Origin: Candidatus Saccharimonadota bacterium
GTDB lineage: Bacteria; Patescibacteriota; Saccharimonadia; Saccharimonadales; Saccharimonadaceae
DNA: 37,797 bases
Assembly (NCBI GenBank): GCA_017511865.1
Contig: JAFWIQ010000013.1
Location: 1 to 37,797 of the forward strand
Direction of reading: 5' to 3'
Of this stretch, positions 1 through 8,167 are shown one piece after another. Every line of letters starts with the position of its first letter. Position 1 is the first letter of the stretch. The position numbers and the translations under genes are program-made. Below the pieces are notes generated by a model. That model was not told the DNA's origin. It worked only from the letters and a program-made list of their open reading frames with translations, and made no database searches.

Positions 1-1
1 C

Positions 2-952
2 GAGAAGATTAATAATGCCACCGAAACCGGTAAAGGTAAAACTGAAATCGTAGCTCTTGCAAAAGAAGCTGAAGAGGAAACTGATGCGGTTCTGGAACAA
101 TACTTAGATGATTTCTTTGAGAAAAATCCACAATTACTTTCTGTAAAGCTAAGCGAACATTGTATTGAAGGGTTTAGGGATGACAGAGGTCGTGCAACTA
201 CTATCAATGCCATCTCCCCTCTTCCTAATGGCAATATGCTAATTGGAGGACACAAAGACGCTCTTTATGAATACCAAAAACAACCAGATGGTTCTTACAA
301 GCTAAGTAAACATCGTATTGAAGGGTTTAAGGATAAAGACGGCGATGAAACTACTATCCGTGCCATCTCTCCTCTTTCTAATGGTGATATGCTAATTGGA
401 GGACATTACGGCGCTCTTTATGAGTACCAGAAACAACCAGATGGCTCTTATAAACTAAGTGAACACCGTATTGAAGGATTTGAGGATAAAGATGGCGATG
501 AAACTCACGTCTTTGCCATCTCTCCTCTTCCTAATGGCAATATGCTAATTGGAGGACACAAAGGCGCTCTTTATGAATATCAAAAACAACCAGATGGCTC
601 TTACAGACTAAGTAAACACCGTATTGAAGGATTTAAGGATAAATACGGCGATGAAGCTACTATCAATGCCATCTTCCCTCTTTCTAATGGCAATATGCTA
701 ATTGGAGGACATTACGGCGCTCTTTATGAGTACCAGAAACAACCAGATGGCTCTTATAAACTAAGTGAACATCGTATTGAAGGATTTAAGGAAAAAGACG
801 GCGATGAAACAGACATCTATGCCATCTCCCCTCTTCCTGATGGTAATATGCTAATTGGAGGACATTACGGCGCTCTTCATGAAGCTCAGGTACCTCCAAA
901 ATCACTAGAAACCTTAAAACAATCGCTCGATCAGATTGTTGAGCAAGAGTAG
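2..952 (+). CDS. Tandem-repeat beta-propeller-like protein (5' end outside the window)
   Basis: The reading frame is open from base 2, so the gene starts upstream of the window; the ATG at 236 is only an internal Met of a repeat. About 48 non-repeat residues, rich in Glu and Lys, come first. Five copies of a 51-residue unit follow, with a core like ISPLPNGNMLIGGHYGALYEY and then QPDGSYKLSEHRIEGF. The pattern of a hydrophobic strand, Asn-Gly turn, GG and aromatic strand resembles WD40-type or two-component-regulator propeller blades, so a beta-propeller binding or scaffold domain is inferred. Codons are richer in C than in the neighbours (many ATC, CTC). No catalytic motif is visible and the function is unknown. 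It ends with a short helical tail after the last blade. Confidence 0.7.
   Translation, partial: EKINNATETGKGKTEIVALAKEAEEETDAVLEQYLDDFFEKNPQLLSVKLSEHCIEGFRDDRGRATTINAISPLPNGNMLIGGHKDALYEYQKQPDGSYKLSKHRIEGFKDKDGDETTIRAISPLSNGDMLIGGHYGALYEYQKQPDGSYKLSEHRIEGFEDKDGDETHVFAISPLPNGNMLIGGHKGALYEYQKQPDGSYRLSKHRIEGFKDKYGDEATINAIFPLSNGNMLIGGHYGALYEYQKQPDGSYKLSEHRIEGFKEKDGDETDIYAISPLPDGNMLIGGHYGALHEAQVPPKSLETLKQSLDQIVEQE
146..886 (+). repeat. 153-bp tandem coding repeats, about 4.8 copies
   Basis: The unit is 153 bp (51 codons), marked by MLIGGH codons at 236, 389, 542, 695 and 848. Units are nearly identical at the nucleotide level. Units at 236 and 542 share the variant GGACACAAAG, while units at 389, 695 and 848 share GGACATTACGG, which suggests duplication of a two-repeat (306-bp) block. 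Confidence 0.9.
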
Positions 953-995
953 AACGTAAGCTTGCTTAGCAAAAAAAGTAATCCACACTATTTTG

Positions 996-1082
996 TGGTG
1001 CCCTGGACAGGGGTTGAACCTGCACGTCCCGAGGGACACTAGCACCTGAAGCTAGCGCGTCTGCCAATTCCGCCACCGGGGC
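996..1082 (-). tRNA. tRNA-Leu (anticodon CAG)
   Basis: The reverse strand reads GCCCCGGTGGCGGAATTGG at the 5' end and folds into a class II tRNA of 87 nt. The anticodon loop is TTCAGGT (anticodon CAG), the variable arm is GTCCCTCGGGAC, the T loop is TTCAACC, and CCA is encoded at the 3' end (996-998). It closely resembles E. coli tRNA-Leu(CAG). The acceptor stem has one C-A mismatch at pair 5:68. Confidence 0.95.
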
Positions 1083-1100
1083 ACGGGTTAATTATATCAT

Positions 1101-1132
1101 AAAAAAGTTCCCCGGCAGATAAACTGCCGGGG
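1101..1132 (-). terminator. Rho-independent terminator
   Basis: CCCCGGCAG / CTGCCGGGG is a perfect 9-bp stem with a 5-nt loop (1110-1132). On the minus strand it is followed by AAC and then a run of T. It would end transcription of the small gene at 1228-1521 before the tRNA. Confidence 0.85.
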
Positions 1133-1227
1133 TCAATTAAACAGGATGGCATGGTATAGGGCATCAAATTGTCTTGGGAAAAAATTTGATAAATTTAATA
1201 AAAGGGGAAGAAGGAGAATGTGGAGGT

Positions 1228-1521
1228 CTAGTTTTCATCCTCCTCTAGTATTATCTCGATATCGACTTCATTCGCCATCCTGAGTAATTTGTTAAAGAGC
1301 TTAGACGCGGCTTCCGCTGGGAAATCTGCCTGATTTATGATGCACTTTAGTTGTGCATCTTTTTTGTTGATTGCGATTGTTCCGGAGTTGATATTTTGTA
1401 TATCTCCGGTTAGCCCGTCTATTATGTAGACGGTTCCGAATTTTTGTAATTCGGAGAAGATTGCGAACTTCTTTGCAGTTAAGAATTCGCAATTTGCCAT
1501 GACTACCATATTAAACCTCAT
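1228..1521 (-). CDS. Hypothetical protein, 97 aa
   Basis: I do not recognise this family. I chose the ATG at 1521 because AAGGGGG lies 8 nt upstream on the minus strand; an upstream extension to 1587 has no such site. The protein is small and mixed alpha/beta with an acidic C-terminus (IILEEDEN), no signal peptide and no membrane segment. A probable -10 (TACAAT, 1560-1565, minus strand) lies about 40 nt upstream of the start and a strong terminator lies about 100 bp downstream, so it appears to be a single-gene transcript. Those signals favour a real gene over a shadow ORF. Confidence 0.65.
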   Translation of the reverse strand: MRFNMVVMANCEFLTAKKFAIFSELQKFGTVYIIDGLTGDIQNINSGTIAINKKDAQLKCIINQADFPAEAASKLFNKLLRMANEVDIEIILEEDEN

Positions 1522-1610
1522 TATTCTAACCCCCTTGTTTTTTGATATGGCGTGTTTATATTGTATCATACTTTTAAAAAAATGCAACCATTTTCTTGAA
1601 AGAATGTATT

Positions 1611-1619
1611 TGGTATAAT
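1611..1619 (+). promoter_or_regulatory. Extended -10 promoter of pgi-arcC
   Basis: TGGTATAAT ends 25 nt before the pgi ATG. No good -35 is visible. The predicted leader is about 18 nt and carries the Shine-Dalgarno site GGAGG. Confidence 0.6.
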
Positions 1620-1644
1620 ATAATCTGAGATTTGGAGGCTAAAA

Positions 1645-2778
1645 ATGATAAAAATTAATTTCAATATTGAAATAGATGAAAAGAAGACGACGGAGATTCT
1701 GAAAGATATTGCTCGAGATAAAATGGGGGGTTGGATGGAGTTGCCAAAAAAATATGATATGGGTGAGTTTGCCAGAATAAAAGAGGCGGCGAAGAAGATC
1801 AATGAAGAGAGCGAGTATCTAGTTTGTATTGGGATTGGTGGGTCGTATTTGGGGCATCGAGCGATAATTGAAGCACTAAGGCCGCAGTCTGGTACCAAGA
1901 TTGTATATGCTGGGAATTCTCTATCTAAAAGAGAGTTGGATTATGCGCTGGAGGAGGTTGGAGATCATGATTTTTCAATTAATGTGATTTCTAAGTCGGG
2001 GACTACTTTGGAGCCGGCGATAGCATTTGGGGCTTTTAAAGAGAAATTGATTGAAAAGTACGGAAGCAAAGAAGCGGCAAGTAGAATTTATGCGACAACT
2101 GATGCAAAGAAGGGCGCATTGCATGATGAAGCTGTGGCGGAAGGGTATACGATGTTTGTGGTGCCAGAAAATATCGGTGGAAGATATTCGGTGCTTACGG
2201 CGGTAGGACTCTTACCTTTGGCGGTTGCCGGGGTGGATATTGATAAGTTGCTAGAGGGGGCAGCGGGAGCAGTAGAAGGTGTGGTGGAGCCTGCGGTTAA
2301 ATATGCTTGGATGAGATATAAACTTGGCAAAAAAGGGTATGATACGGAGGTTTTTGCTAGTTTTGAGCCTTCCACGATGTATTTTAATGAATGGCTGAAG
2401 CAATTGTTTGGTGAATCAGAGGGGAAAAACAAGCAAGGAATTTTTCCAGCCTCGGTGGTTTATTCGACCGATTTACATTCTTTGGGGCAGTTTATGCAAG
2501 ATGGAAGGCGTAATTTATTTGAGACAATTATTGATTTTCCAACCGATGAATTGAATGCGAAGGCAGTACAAGCGGTAAGATTGGCCCATACTGAGGGGGG
2601 GATTCCTGTACTTAATATGGGAGTTCCTTCGTTTGATGAAAAAGGATTTGGTGAATTAATCTACTTTTTTGAGTTGGCTTGTGCGGTTTCGGCGAAATTG
2701 TTTGGGGTAAATCCTTTTGATCAGCCAGGGGTGGAAAATTATAAAAATGAATTGAAAAAAATAATGGCGGAGGAGTGA
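1645..2778 (+). CDS. pgi: Glucose-6-phosphate isomerase
   Basis: Interconverts glucose 6-phosphate and fructose 6-phosphate in the cytoplasm. Family signatures are clear: IGGSYLGHRA near residue 70, the sugar-phosphate loop SKSGTTLEPA at residues 116-125, ENIGGRYS, and the C-terminal NPFDQPGVENYKN. At 377 aa it is shorter than the roughly 450 aa of Bacillus-type enzymes, mostly because of a trimmed N-terminus. The start is supported by GGAGG 6 nt upstream. The TGA stop overlaps the arcC start (TGATG), so sugar isomerisation and carbamate kinase are co-transcribed, linking glycolysis to the arginine deiminase pathway. Confidence 0.96.
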   Translation: MIKINFNIEIDEKKTTEILKDIARDKMGGWMELPKKYDMGEFARIKEAAKKINEESEYLVCIGIGGSYLGHRAIIEALRPQSGTKIVYAGNSLSKRELDYALEEVGDHDFSINVISKSGTTLEPAIAFGAFKEKLIEKYGSKEAASRIYATTDAKKGALHDEAVAEGYTMFVVPENIGGRYSVLTAVGLLPLAVAGVDIDKLLEGAAGAVEGVVEPAVKYAWMRYKLGKKGYDTEVFASFEPSTMYFNEWLKQLFGESEGKNKQGIFPASVVYSTDLHSLGQFMQDGRRNLFETIIDFPTDELNAKAVQAVRLAHTEGGIPVLNMGVPSFDEKGFGELIYFFELACAVSAKLFGVNPFDQPGVENYKNELKKIMAEE

Positions 2779-3719
2779 TGAAGAAACGGGTGGTACTAGC
2801 ACTGGGCGGAAATGCTTTACAAAAAAACGGGGAAACGACAGCGGAGGCGCAAAAAGTGGTGGCGGCAGAGGTCGGTGAAGTTGTGGTAAGCTTGGCGGAT
2901 AAATATGAAATCGTGATAGCGCATGGAAATGGTCCACAGGTGGGAAGTATTTTGATTCATGAAGAGGCAGCTGGTACCGAGAAAGCACCAGCAATGCCGC
3001 TTGAGACGGCGGTGGCGATGAGTCAGGGGCAAATTGGTTATTGGTTGACGCAGGCTATTAATAACGCTTTTTTGAAGAGGGGTAAAAATCCAAAAGTGGC
3101 AACAGTGGTGTCTCAGGTTGTGGTAGATAAAAAGGATTCGGCCTTTATGGACCCGACTAAGCCGATTGGGCAGTTTTATACACAGAAAGAGGCTAAGAAG
3201 TTGGCTAAAGAGAAGGGCTGGGTGGTAAAAGAAGACGCTGGGAGAGGGTGGCGACGGGTGGTGGCGTCACCGAGGCCGGTAGATATTGTGGAGAAAAAGT
3301 CGATTTTGGAGTTGGTGAAAGATGGGGTAATTGTGATTGCGGCTGGAGGTGGAGGCATACCGGTGTATCGGACGAGAGCGCTGAAAAGATTAAAAGGCGT
3401 AGATGCGGTGATTGACAAGGATTTTGCGGCAGAGAAATTGGCGGAATTGGTAAAGGCTGATATTTTTGTGTCGGTAACTGCGGTGCCGAACGTGTATATT
3501 AATTTTGGGTTGCCAAGCCAGGAGGCTTTGACGAATGTTACGGCGGATGAAATATTGAAGTTGAAGAAATATGGCTATTTTAAGGCTGGATCGATGCTGC
3601 CAAAGGTGGAAGCGGCGGCTACGTTTGCGAAAAAAGGCGGCACGGGGATAATTACGGACATTGAGAGCCTAAAAGCTGCGTTAGCGGGAAAGGCTGGAAC
3701 GATAGTACAAAAAGGGTAG
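2778..3719 (+). CDS. arcC: Carbamate kinase
   Basis: Last step of the arginine deiminase pathway: carbamoyl phosphate + ADP gives ATP + CO2 + NH3. The amino acid kinase fold is evident from the N-terminal VVLALGGNALQ, HGNGPQVG, then VVASPRP and IAAGGGGIPV, with GSMLPKVEAA near the C-terminus. Length (about 313 aa) is normal. The ATG at 2778 overlaps the pgi stop; a GTG at 2775 is an alternative start one codon earlier, and GGAGG serves either. arcC is separated from arcB by about 125 bp with a new promoter, so the pathway is split over two transcripts. Confidence 0.95.
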   Translation: MKKRVVLALGGNALQKNGETTAEAQKVVAAEVGEVVVSLADKYEIVIAHGNGPQVGSILIHEEAAGTEKAPAMPLETAVAMSQGQIGYWLTQAINNAFLKRGKNPKVATVVSQVVVDKKDSAFMDPTKPIGQFYTQKEAKKLAKEKGWVVKEDAGRGWRRVVASPRPVDIVEKKSILELVKDGVIVIAAGGGGIPVYRTRALKRLKGVDAVIDKDFAAEKLAELVKADIFVSVTAVPNVYINFGLPSQEALTNVTADEILKLKKYGYFKAGSMLPKVEAAATFAKKGGTGIITDIESLKAALAGKAGTIVQKG

Positions 3720-3793
3720 TCGGCGCTATTTGGTTGTGGAAAACTTGTGGAAAAATGAATAAAAATTTTGTTCATTTTTGATTGGCAAAGTGC

Positions 3794-3821
3794 TTGTGTT
3801 TTTGAAATTTTAAGATATAAT
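3794..3821 (+). promoter_or_regulatory. Promoter of arcB-arcA-antiporter operon
   Basis: TTGTGT (3794-3799), a 16-bp spacer and TATAAT (3816-3821). The predicted leader is about 18 nt and includes a GAAGGG Shine-Dalgarno site before the ATG at 3846. Confidence 0.6.
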
Positions 3822-3845
3822 AAAGAGGTAAAAGAAGGGCATCAA

Positions 3846-4847
3846 ATGAATTTTTATGGTCGTGATTTTCTTAGAATTTTAGATTTTAGTGAAGACGAAC
3901 TTCGCTGTTTCTTGGATATAGCAAAAAAATTTAAAGAAATGAAGCGTGAAGGGCGGAGCCATAAATATTTTCCAAATAAAAATATTGCGATTTTGTTTGA
4001 AAAGACTTCGACTAGGACGAGGTGCAGTTTTGAGGTGGCGGGATATGATCTTGGGATGGGGGTGACGTTTTTGGATCCTTCTGGTTCGCAAATGGGGCAC
4101 AAAGAGTCGATTGCGGATACTGCTAGAGTGTTGGCGCGACTATATGATGGTATAGAATATCGTGGTTTTGATCAGAAAATTGTGGATGATTTGGCGAAAT
4201 ATGCAGAGGTGCCAGTGTGGAATGGACTAACGGATGAATGTCATCCAACTCAAGCGTTGGGTGATTTTTTGACAATACAAGAGCATTTCGGTGAATTGAA
4301 AGGGTTAACTTTGGCGTTTGTGGGGGATACCAGAAACAATGTGGCAAATTCTTTGATGGCGATGAGCGCCAAAATGGGAGTGAATTTTATTGCTTGTGGT
4401 CCTGCGGAGTTAAGGCCTTCTGATGAAATCGTAGCGGCATGTAGGCCGATTGCGGAGAAAAATGGCTGTACGATTACAATAACGGATGATATTGCAGAAT
4501 TAGAATCGCGGGCGGATGTGATTTATACTGACGTATGGTTGTCTTTGGGTGAGCCACAGGAGAAATGGGGTGAGAGAATTGAGCTTCTGAAATCATATCA
4601 GGTGAATGCGGAGATGATGAATAAAGCAAAGGATTCGGCTATTTTCTTGCATTGTTTGCCATCGTTTCATGATTTGAATACTTCAATTGCGCGGGATGTG
4701 AATAAAGTTTTTGGAATTTCGGAGATGGAAGTGACAAATGAGGTGTTTGAGTCGGATAAATCGTTGGTGTTTGAACAGGCGGAGAACCGAATGCACACTA
4801 TAAAAGCAGTGATGTTTTTGACATTATATAAAAAGGAGGAAAAATAA
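3846..4847 (+). CDS. arcB: Ornithine carbamoyltransferase, catabolic
   Basis: Converts citrulline + phosphate to ornithine + carbamoyl phosphate in the arginine deiminase pathway. Carbamoyl-phosphate binding motif STRTR at residues 55-59, then HPTQALGDF, and the ornithine-side HCLPSFHD at residues 269-276. I chose the ATG at 3846 (AGAAGGG upstream) giving 333 aa, the usual length of catabolic OTCs; the frame is open to a TTG at 3768, but that lies before the promoter's start point. The stop overlaps the arcA start (TAATG). A catabolic role is inferred from its position between arcC and arcA. Confidence 0.95.
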   Translation: MNFYGRDFLRILDFSEDELRCFLDIAKKFKEMKREGRSHKYFPNKNIAILFEKTSTRTRCSFEVAGYDLGMGVTFLDPSGSQMGHKESIADTARVLARLYDGIEYRGFDQKIVDDLAKYAEVPVWNGLTDECHPTQALGDFLTIQEHFGELKGLTLAFVGDTRNNVANSLMAMSAKMGVNFIACGPAELRPSDEIVAACRPIAEKNGCTITITDDIAELESRADVIYTDVWLSLGEPQEKWGERIELLKSYQVNAEMMNKAKDSAIFLHCLPSFHDLNTSIARDVNKVFGISEMEVTNEVFESDKSLVFEQAENRMHTIKAVMFLTLYKKEEK

Positions 4848-6076
4848 TGAAAAATTCAATTTGTAATTTTAGTGAGATTAAGCCTTTGAAGAAGGTTTTG
4901 ATGCATAGGCCGGGAGATGAGTTTTTGAATTTGACTCCTAATACTTTGGAAAGACTACTGTTTGATGATATACCTTACCTTAAAATTGCTCAACAAGAGC
5001 ATGATGCTTATGCAAATGCTTTGAGGGCTGAGGGCGTGGAAGTGGTTTATTTGGTTGATTTGGCAGCGGAAGCTTTGGAGGCTGGCGGCAGGACGGTGCG
5101 GCGAAAATTTTTGGAGCAATTTATTGCAGAGGCTGGGGTGACTTCGCCAAAAGTAGCTAAACACTGTTTTGATTTTTTAAATGCAATAAAGGATACTCGA
5201 GATATGGTAAAAAAGTGCATCGCTGGGATAGATATTTCGGAACTGAAGAAATTAGGTGAGGTTTCGGGATTTTATGCGACGCGTGATACTGGAAGAATGA
5301 TATTAGATCCCATTCCGAACGTTTTGTTTCAGCGTGACCCCATGGCGACCGTGGGGCGAGGGGCGACACTGCACCGGATGTGGTCAGTGACTAGGACGAG
5401 GGAATCGATTTTTGCAGAATATATATTTAAATATCATCCGTTTTATGATGATACTAAATTGTATTATGATCGTATGGAGCCATATTGCATTGAGGGTGGC
5501 GACATTCAGGTGTTGTCTGATGAGGTGGTGGCGATTGGGGTCTCGCAGAGGACGGAGCCGGATGCGATTGCTGATTTTGCAAGGCGATTATTTAAGGATA
5601 AAAACAATAAGTTTAAATATGTGCTAGCGATTGATATTCCGGACGAGCGGTCTTTTATGCATCTTGATACGGTGATGACACAGGTGGATGTAGATAAATT
5701 TGCTGTGCAGGATGCAATTATGGATATTTCAACGATTTATGAAATTACTGCGGGGCGAGGTGGAGGAATTGAGATTGTAGAAATTCATCAGAGTTTGTCT
5801 AAAGTTTTGGAGAAATATTTGCACCTAAACCATGTTGAGTTAATAAAGTGTGGTAATGGCAAGAGGATTGATGCAGAGAGAGAGCAATGGAGTGACGGGG
5901 TAAATCTTTTATGTATCCGTCCTGGCGTGGTAGTGGCTTATGATAGAAATTTTGTAACTAATCAGGCTTTGAAGAAGCATGGGATTAAGGTGATAGAAAT
6001 ACCGAGCTCGGAGTTGTCGCGTGGCCGAGGCGGCTCGCACTGCATGACTATGGCGTTAGCCAGAGAGGAGGCGTAG
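4847..6076 (+). CDS. arcA: Arginine deiminase
   Basis: Hydrolyses arginine to citrulline and ammonia. Motifs in order: VLMHRPGDEF near the N-terminus, FQRDPMATVG (substrate-binding Asp), EGGDIQVL, FMHLDTVMTQVD (catalytic His) and GRGGSHCMTMAL, which carries the nucleophilic Cys at about residue 399. The 409-aa length fits the bacterial family. It is preceded by AAGGAGG and overlaps arcB by one base. With arcB, arcC and the downstream antiporter it makes a complete ATP-yielding pathway that also releases ammonia, as reported for host-associated Saccharibacteria. Confidence 0.97.
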   Translation: MKNSICNFSEIKPLKKVLMHRPGDEFLNLTPNTLERLLFDDIPYLKIAQQEHDAYANALRAEGVEVVYLVDLAAEALEAGGRTVRRKFLEQFIAEAGVTSPKVAKHCFDFLNAIKDTRDMVKKCIAGIDISELKKLGEVSGFYATRDTGRMILDPIPNVLFQRDPMATVGRGATLHRMWSVTRTRESIFAEYIFKYHPFYDDTKLYYDRMEPYCIEGGDIQVLSDEVVAIGVSQRTEPDAIADFARRLFKDKNNKFKYVLAIDIPDERSFMHLDTVMTQVDVDKFAVQDAIMDISTIYEITAGRGGGIEIVEIHQSLSKVLEKYLHLNHVELIKCGNGKRIDAEREQWSDGVNLLCIRPGVVVAYDRNFVTNQALKKHGIKVIEIPSSELSRGRGGSHCMTMALAREEA

Positions 6077-6129
6077 AAGTAGGTGTGATTTTGGGCGGGG
6101 GATAAATATTAAAGATAAAGGGATGAAAA

Positions 6130-7956
6130 ATGTTTAAGAAGAAAAATCGTAGTAAAAAACGTAGTCGAGCGATGCTTTCGGCGTACTCGATTATTATGAT
6201 TTTGATTATTCTGCTTGGTATTTTGTCGCACGTTTTGCCAAAAGCAGAATATGCACCAATTGCTTCTGATACTGCAGAAGCGCCAAGTGTTGAAGTTGGT
6301 CCAGGTGAGTGGGAAGGCGAGGCGCCTAGTGATGAGGCTTCTGGCGAGCTACTGGAGGATGAGTCATTTACCCCGGTAGTGGGCGATGAAGTGACCGGTG
6401 AGAATTTGTCAGAAAGTAGAATGATAACTGAAGCTCCGGTTAGCGATGATGAGATGTCGAACCGAAGTAGTGATGACTTGATGTTGATTGCGGAGGATGA
6501 ACAGGTCAGCGCTGATGGTGTGGTTTCTGGTAGTGAGGAAATGGTGATTGCGCCAGCTCCGGAGACAACAGGAACGGAGACGTATGATTCGCTTGAGGCT
6601 TGTGAAGAAGTTTACGGCGAGGAAGGTTGTGCGATCGTGGATGGTTCTGGTGTGGTTGGGGCAGAACTTTATCAGATTTTGATGGCACCAGTACTCGGAT
6701 TTGCTGACGCAATTGACGTCTGTATCTTTATCATGATGCTAGGTGGTCTTTTGGCGGTAGTGTCTAGAACTAAGGCTTTAGAAACTGGGATTAAGCTTTT
6801 GGTACAAAAGTTGCATGGTAAAGAATATCTTTTGATCGTGCTTTTGATGTTTATTTTCTCGATTTTGGGTACTACTTATGGATTCTTGGAGGAAAGCGTA
6901 GGGTTTTATGTGCTAATTGCGGCAACGATGTTTGCGGCTGGACTTGATCCATTGGTGGGCGTAGCGACGATTCTCTTGGGTGCTGGTTCTGGTGTACTTG
7001 GTTCGACGATAAACCCATTTGCGACTGGCGTAGCGTTGTCTGCAATGAAGGACGCGGGAATTGAGTTTAATCAGGGTACGGTGATTTTGATTGCTACGGT
7101 TTTGTGGATTACAACGCTTGCAATTTCGGCATTCTTTGTGATTCGTTATGCAAAAAAGGTGCAGCGTGATAAAGGTTCAACTTTCTTGTCGTTACGTGAG
7201 CAGGCGGCGGCGGAAAAAACTTACGGTAGATTTTTGAAGGCACAAGGTGACGAAGCGAAACTATCTGGCAAGCAGATTGCGACTTTGATTGTGTTTTCGA
7301 TTACTTTCTTGGTGATGATTGTTGGGTTTATCCCGTGGGGTGAATTTGGAATTACATTCTTTGACTCGTGGACAGGATGGTTGACTGGTGCATCACTGGG
7401 TAATTGGTGGTTCTATGAAGCGGCTCTGTGGTTCTTGATTTGTGCAATTATCATTGCAATTATCAATCGTCAAGGTGAGCACGGGTTTGTGGATGCGTTT
7501 GTGGATGGTGCGGATGATATGATTGGTGTAATCTTGGTGATTGCGGTGGCACGTGGTGCGTCGGTCTTGATGGCTGAAACTAGCCTCGACAACTTCCTCG
7601 TGGTAAATGCTGCGGCTGGATTGGCCTCATTGCCAGAGATGTTGTTCGTGCCACTAAATTATTTGCTCCATGTAGTATTGTCTGTATTGGTGCCGTCATC
7701 TTCTGGTCTTGCAACGCTTTCTACGCCGATTATTGCCCCTGTAGCATCAGCTTTAGGATATAGTACCAACGTAGCTGCGATGACGATTGTGTCGGCCAAT
7801 GGTTTGGTGAACTTGATTACGCCGACTTGTGGTGCAATTATGGGTGGTCTTGCTCTTGCTAAGGTTGATTATTCGACTTGGTTTAAATGGGGAATTAGAG
7901 TTGTAGCGTGTATTGCGGTGGTAAATATCGTAGTACTTTGTCTATTCTCGCTATAG
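6130..7956 (+). CDS. YfcC-family permease, probable arginine/ornithine antiporter
   Basis: A multi-spanning membrane protein of the YfcC/C4-dicarboxylate-like family. After a Lys/Arg-rich N-terminus comes TM1 (about residues 17-36), ending in HVLPKAEY. Later features are the TYGFLEESVGFY segment, VGVATILLGAGSGVLGSTINPFATG, and the C-terminal VPSSSGLATLSTPIIAPVA and NGLVNLITPT, all typical of the family. It follows arcA directly, so arginine/ornithine exchange is inferred from context. Residues about 41-175 form an unusually long acidic, Ser/Thr-rich segment that follows TM1 and is therefore probably outside the membrane, with Cys158 and Cys167 able to form a disulfide. ATG 6130 has AAAGGG upstream; the ATG at 6123 hits a stop at once. 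Confidence 0.85.
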   Translation: MFKKKNRSKKRSRAMLSAYSIIMILIILLGILSHVLPKAEYAPIASDTAEAPSVEVGPGEWEGEAPSDEASGELLEDESFTPVVGDEVTGENLSESRMITEAPVSDDEMSNRSSDDLMLIAEDEQVSADGVVSGSEEMVIAPAPETTGTETYDSLEACEEVYGEEGCAIVDGSGVVGAELYQILMAPVLGFADAIDVCIFIMMLGGLLAVVSRTKALETGIKLLVQKLHGKEYLLIVLLMFIFSILGTTYGFLEESVGFYVLIAATMFAAGLDPLVGVATILLGAGSGVLGSTINPFATGVALSAMKDAGIEFNQGTVILIATVLWITTLAISAFFVIRYAKKVQRDKGSTFLSLREQAAAEKTYGRFLKAQGDEAKLSGKQIATLIVFSITFLVMIVGFIPWGEFGITFFDSWTGWLTGASLGNWWFYEAALWFLICAIIIAIINRQGEHGFVDAFVDGADDMIGVILVIAVARGASVLMAETSLDNFLVVNAAAGLASLPEMLFVPLNYLLHVVLSVLVPSSSGLATLSTPIIAPVASALGYSTNVAAMTIVSANGLVNLITPTCGAIMGGLALAKVDYSTWFKWGIRVVACIAVVNIVVLCLFSL

Positions 7957-7962
7957 ATTTAG

Positions 7963-8149
7963 AATAATAAAAATAGCCATTACGAAGCTTGGACTTCTAA
8001 ATTGTAAGACCTGTTACATAAGTCAAGAAAAAATCTCCTTATTCGCTCTTCGGGCTGAGGGAGATTTTTTCATTGTTAAGTAGCAGAGCTTACAATTTAG
8101 AAATCTGGTCTAAATCTCAGTATGCTTTGCAATGGCTATTTTTATTATT
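7963..8149. repeat. 187-bp nested palindrome between the arginine deiminase operon and gpmI
   Basis: The outer arms AATAATAAAAATAGCCATT (7963-7981) and its exact complement (8131-8149) match 19 of 19. The middle arms CTAAATTGTAAG (7997-8008) and CTTACAATTTAG (8089-8100) match 12 of 12. The inner arms are AAAAAATCTCC and GGGAGATTTTTT. The arms are nested in order, so the whole gap could fold into one long hairpin. Confidence 0.9.
8028..8070 (+). terminator. Terminator hairpin at the core of the nested palindrome
   Basis: AAAAAATCTCC pairs with GGGAGATTTTTT around a 20-nt loop, and the T run closes the hairpin on the plus strand. It would end the arcB-arcA-antiporter transcript and can act in both directions. 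Confidence 0.75.
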
Positions 8150-8150
8150 T

Positions 8151-8161
8151 TATGATACAAT
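8151..8161 (+). promoter_or_regulatory. -10 region of gpmI (leaderless type)
   Basis: TATGATACAAT; the hexamer TACAAT ends 6 nt before the ATG at 8168 and no Shine-Dalgarno site exists. The same string occurs on the minus strand before the gene at 1228-1521. Confidence 0.55.
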
Positions 8162-8167
8162 AAGCTT

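Noticed and set aside
7963-8149. Possible CRISPR-like or MITE element
   Set aside because: No repeated units or spacers, no target duplications and no transposase; only a nested palindrome is visible.
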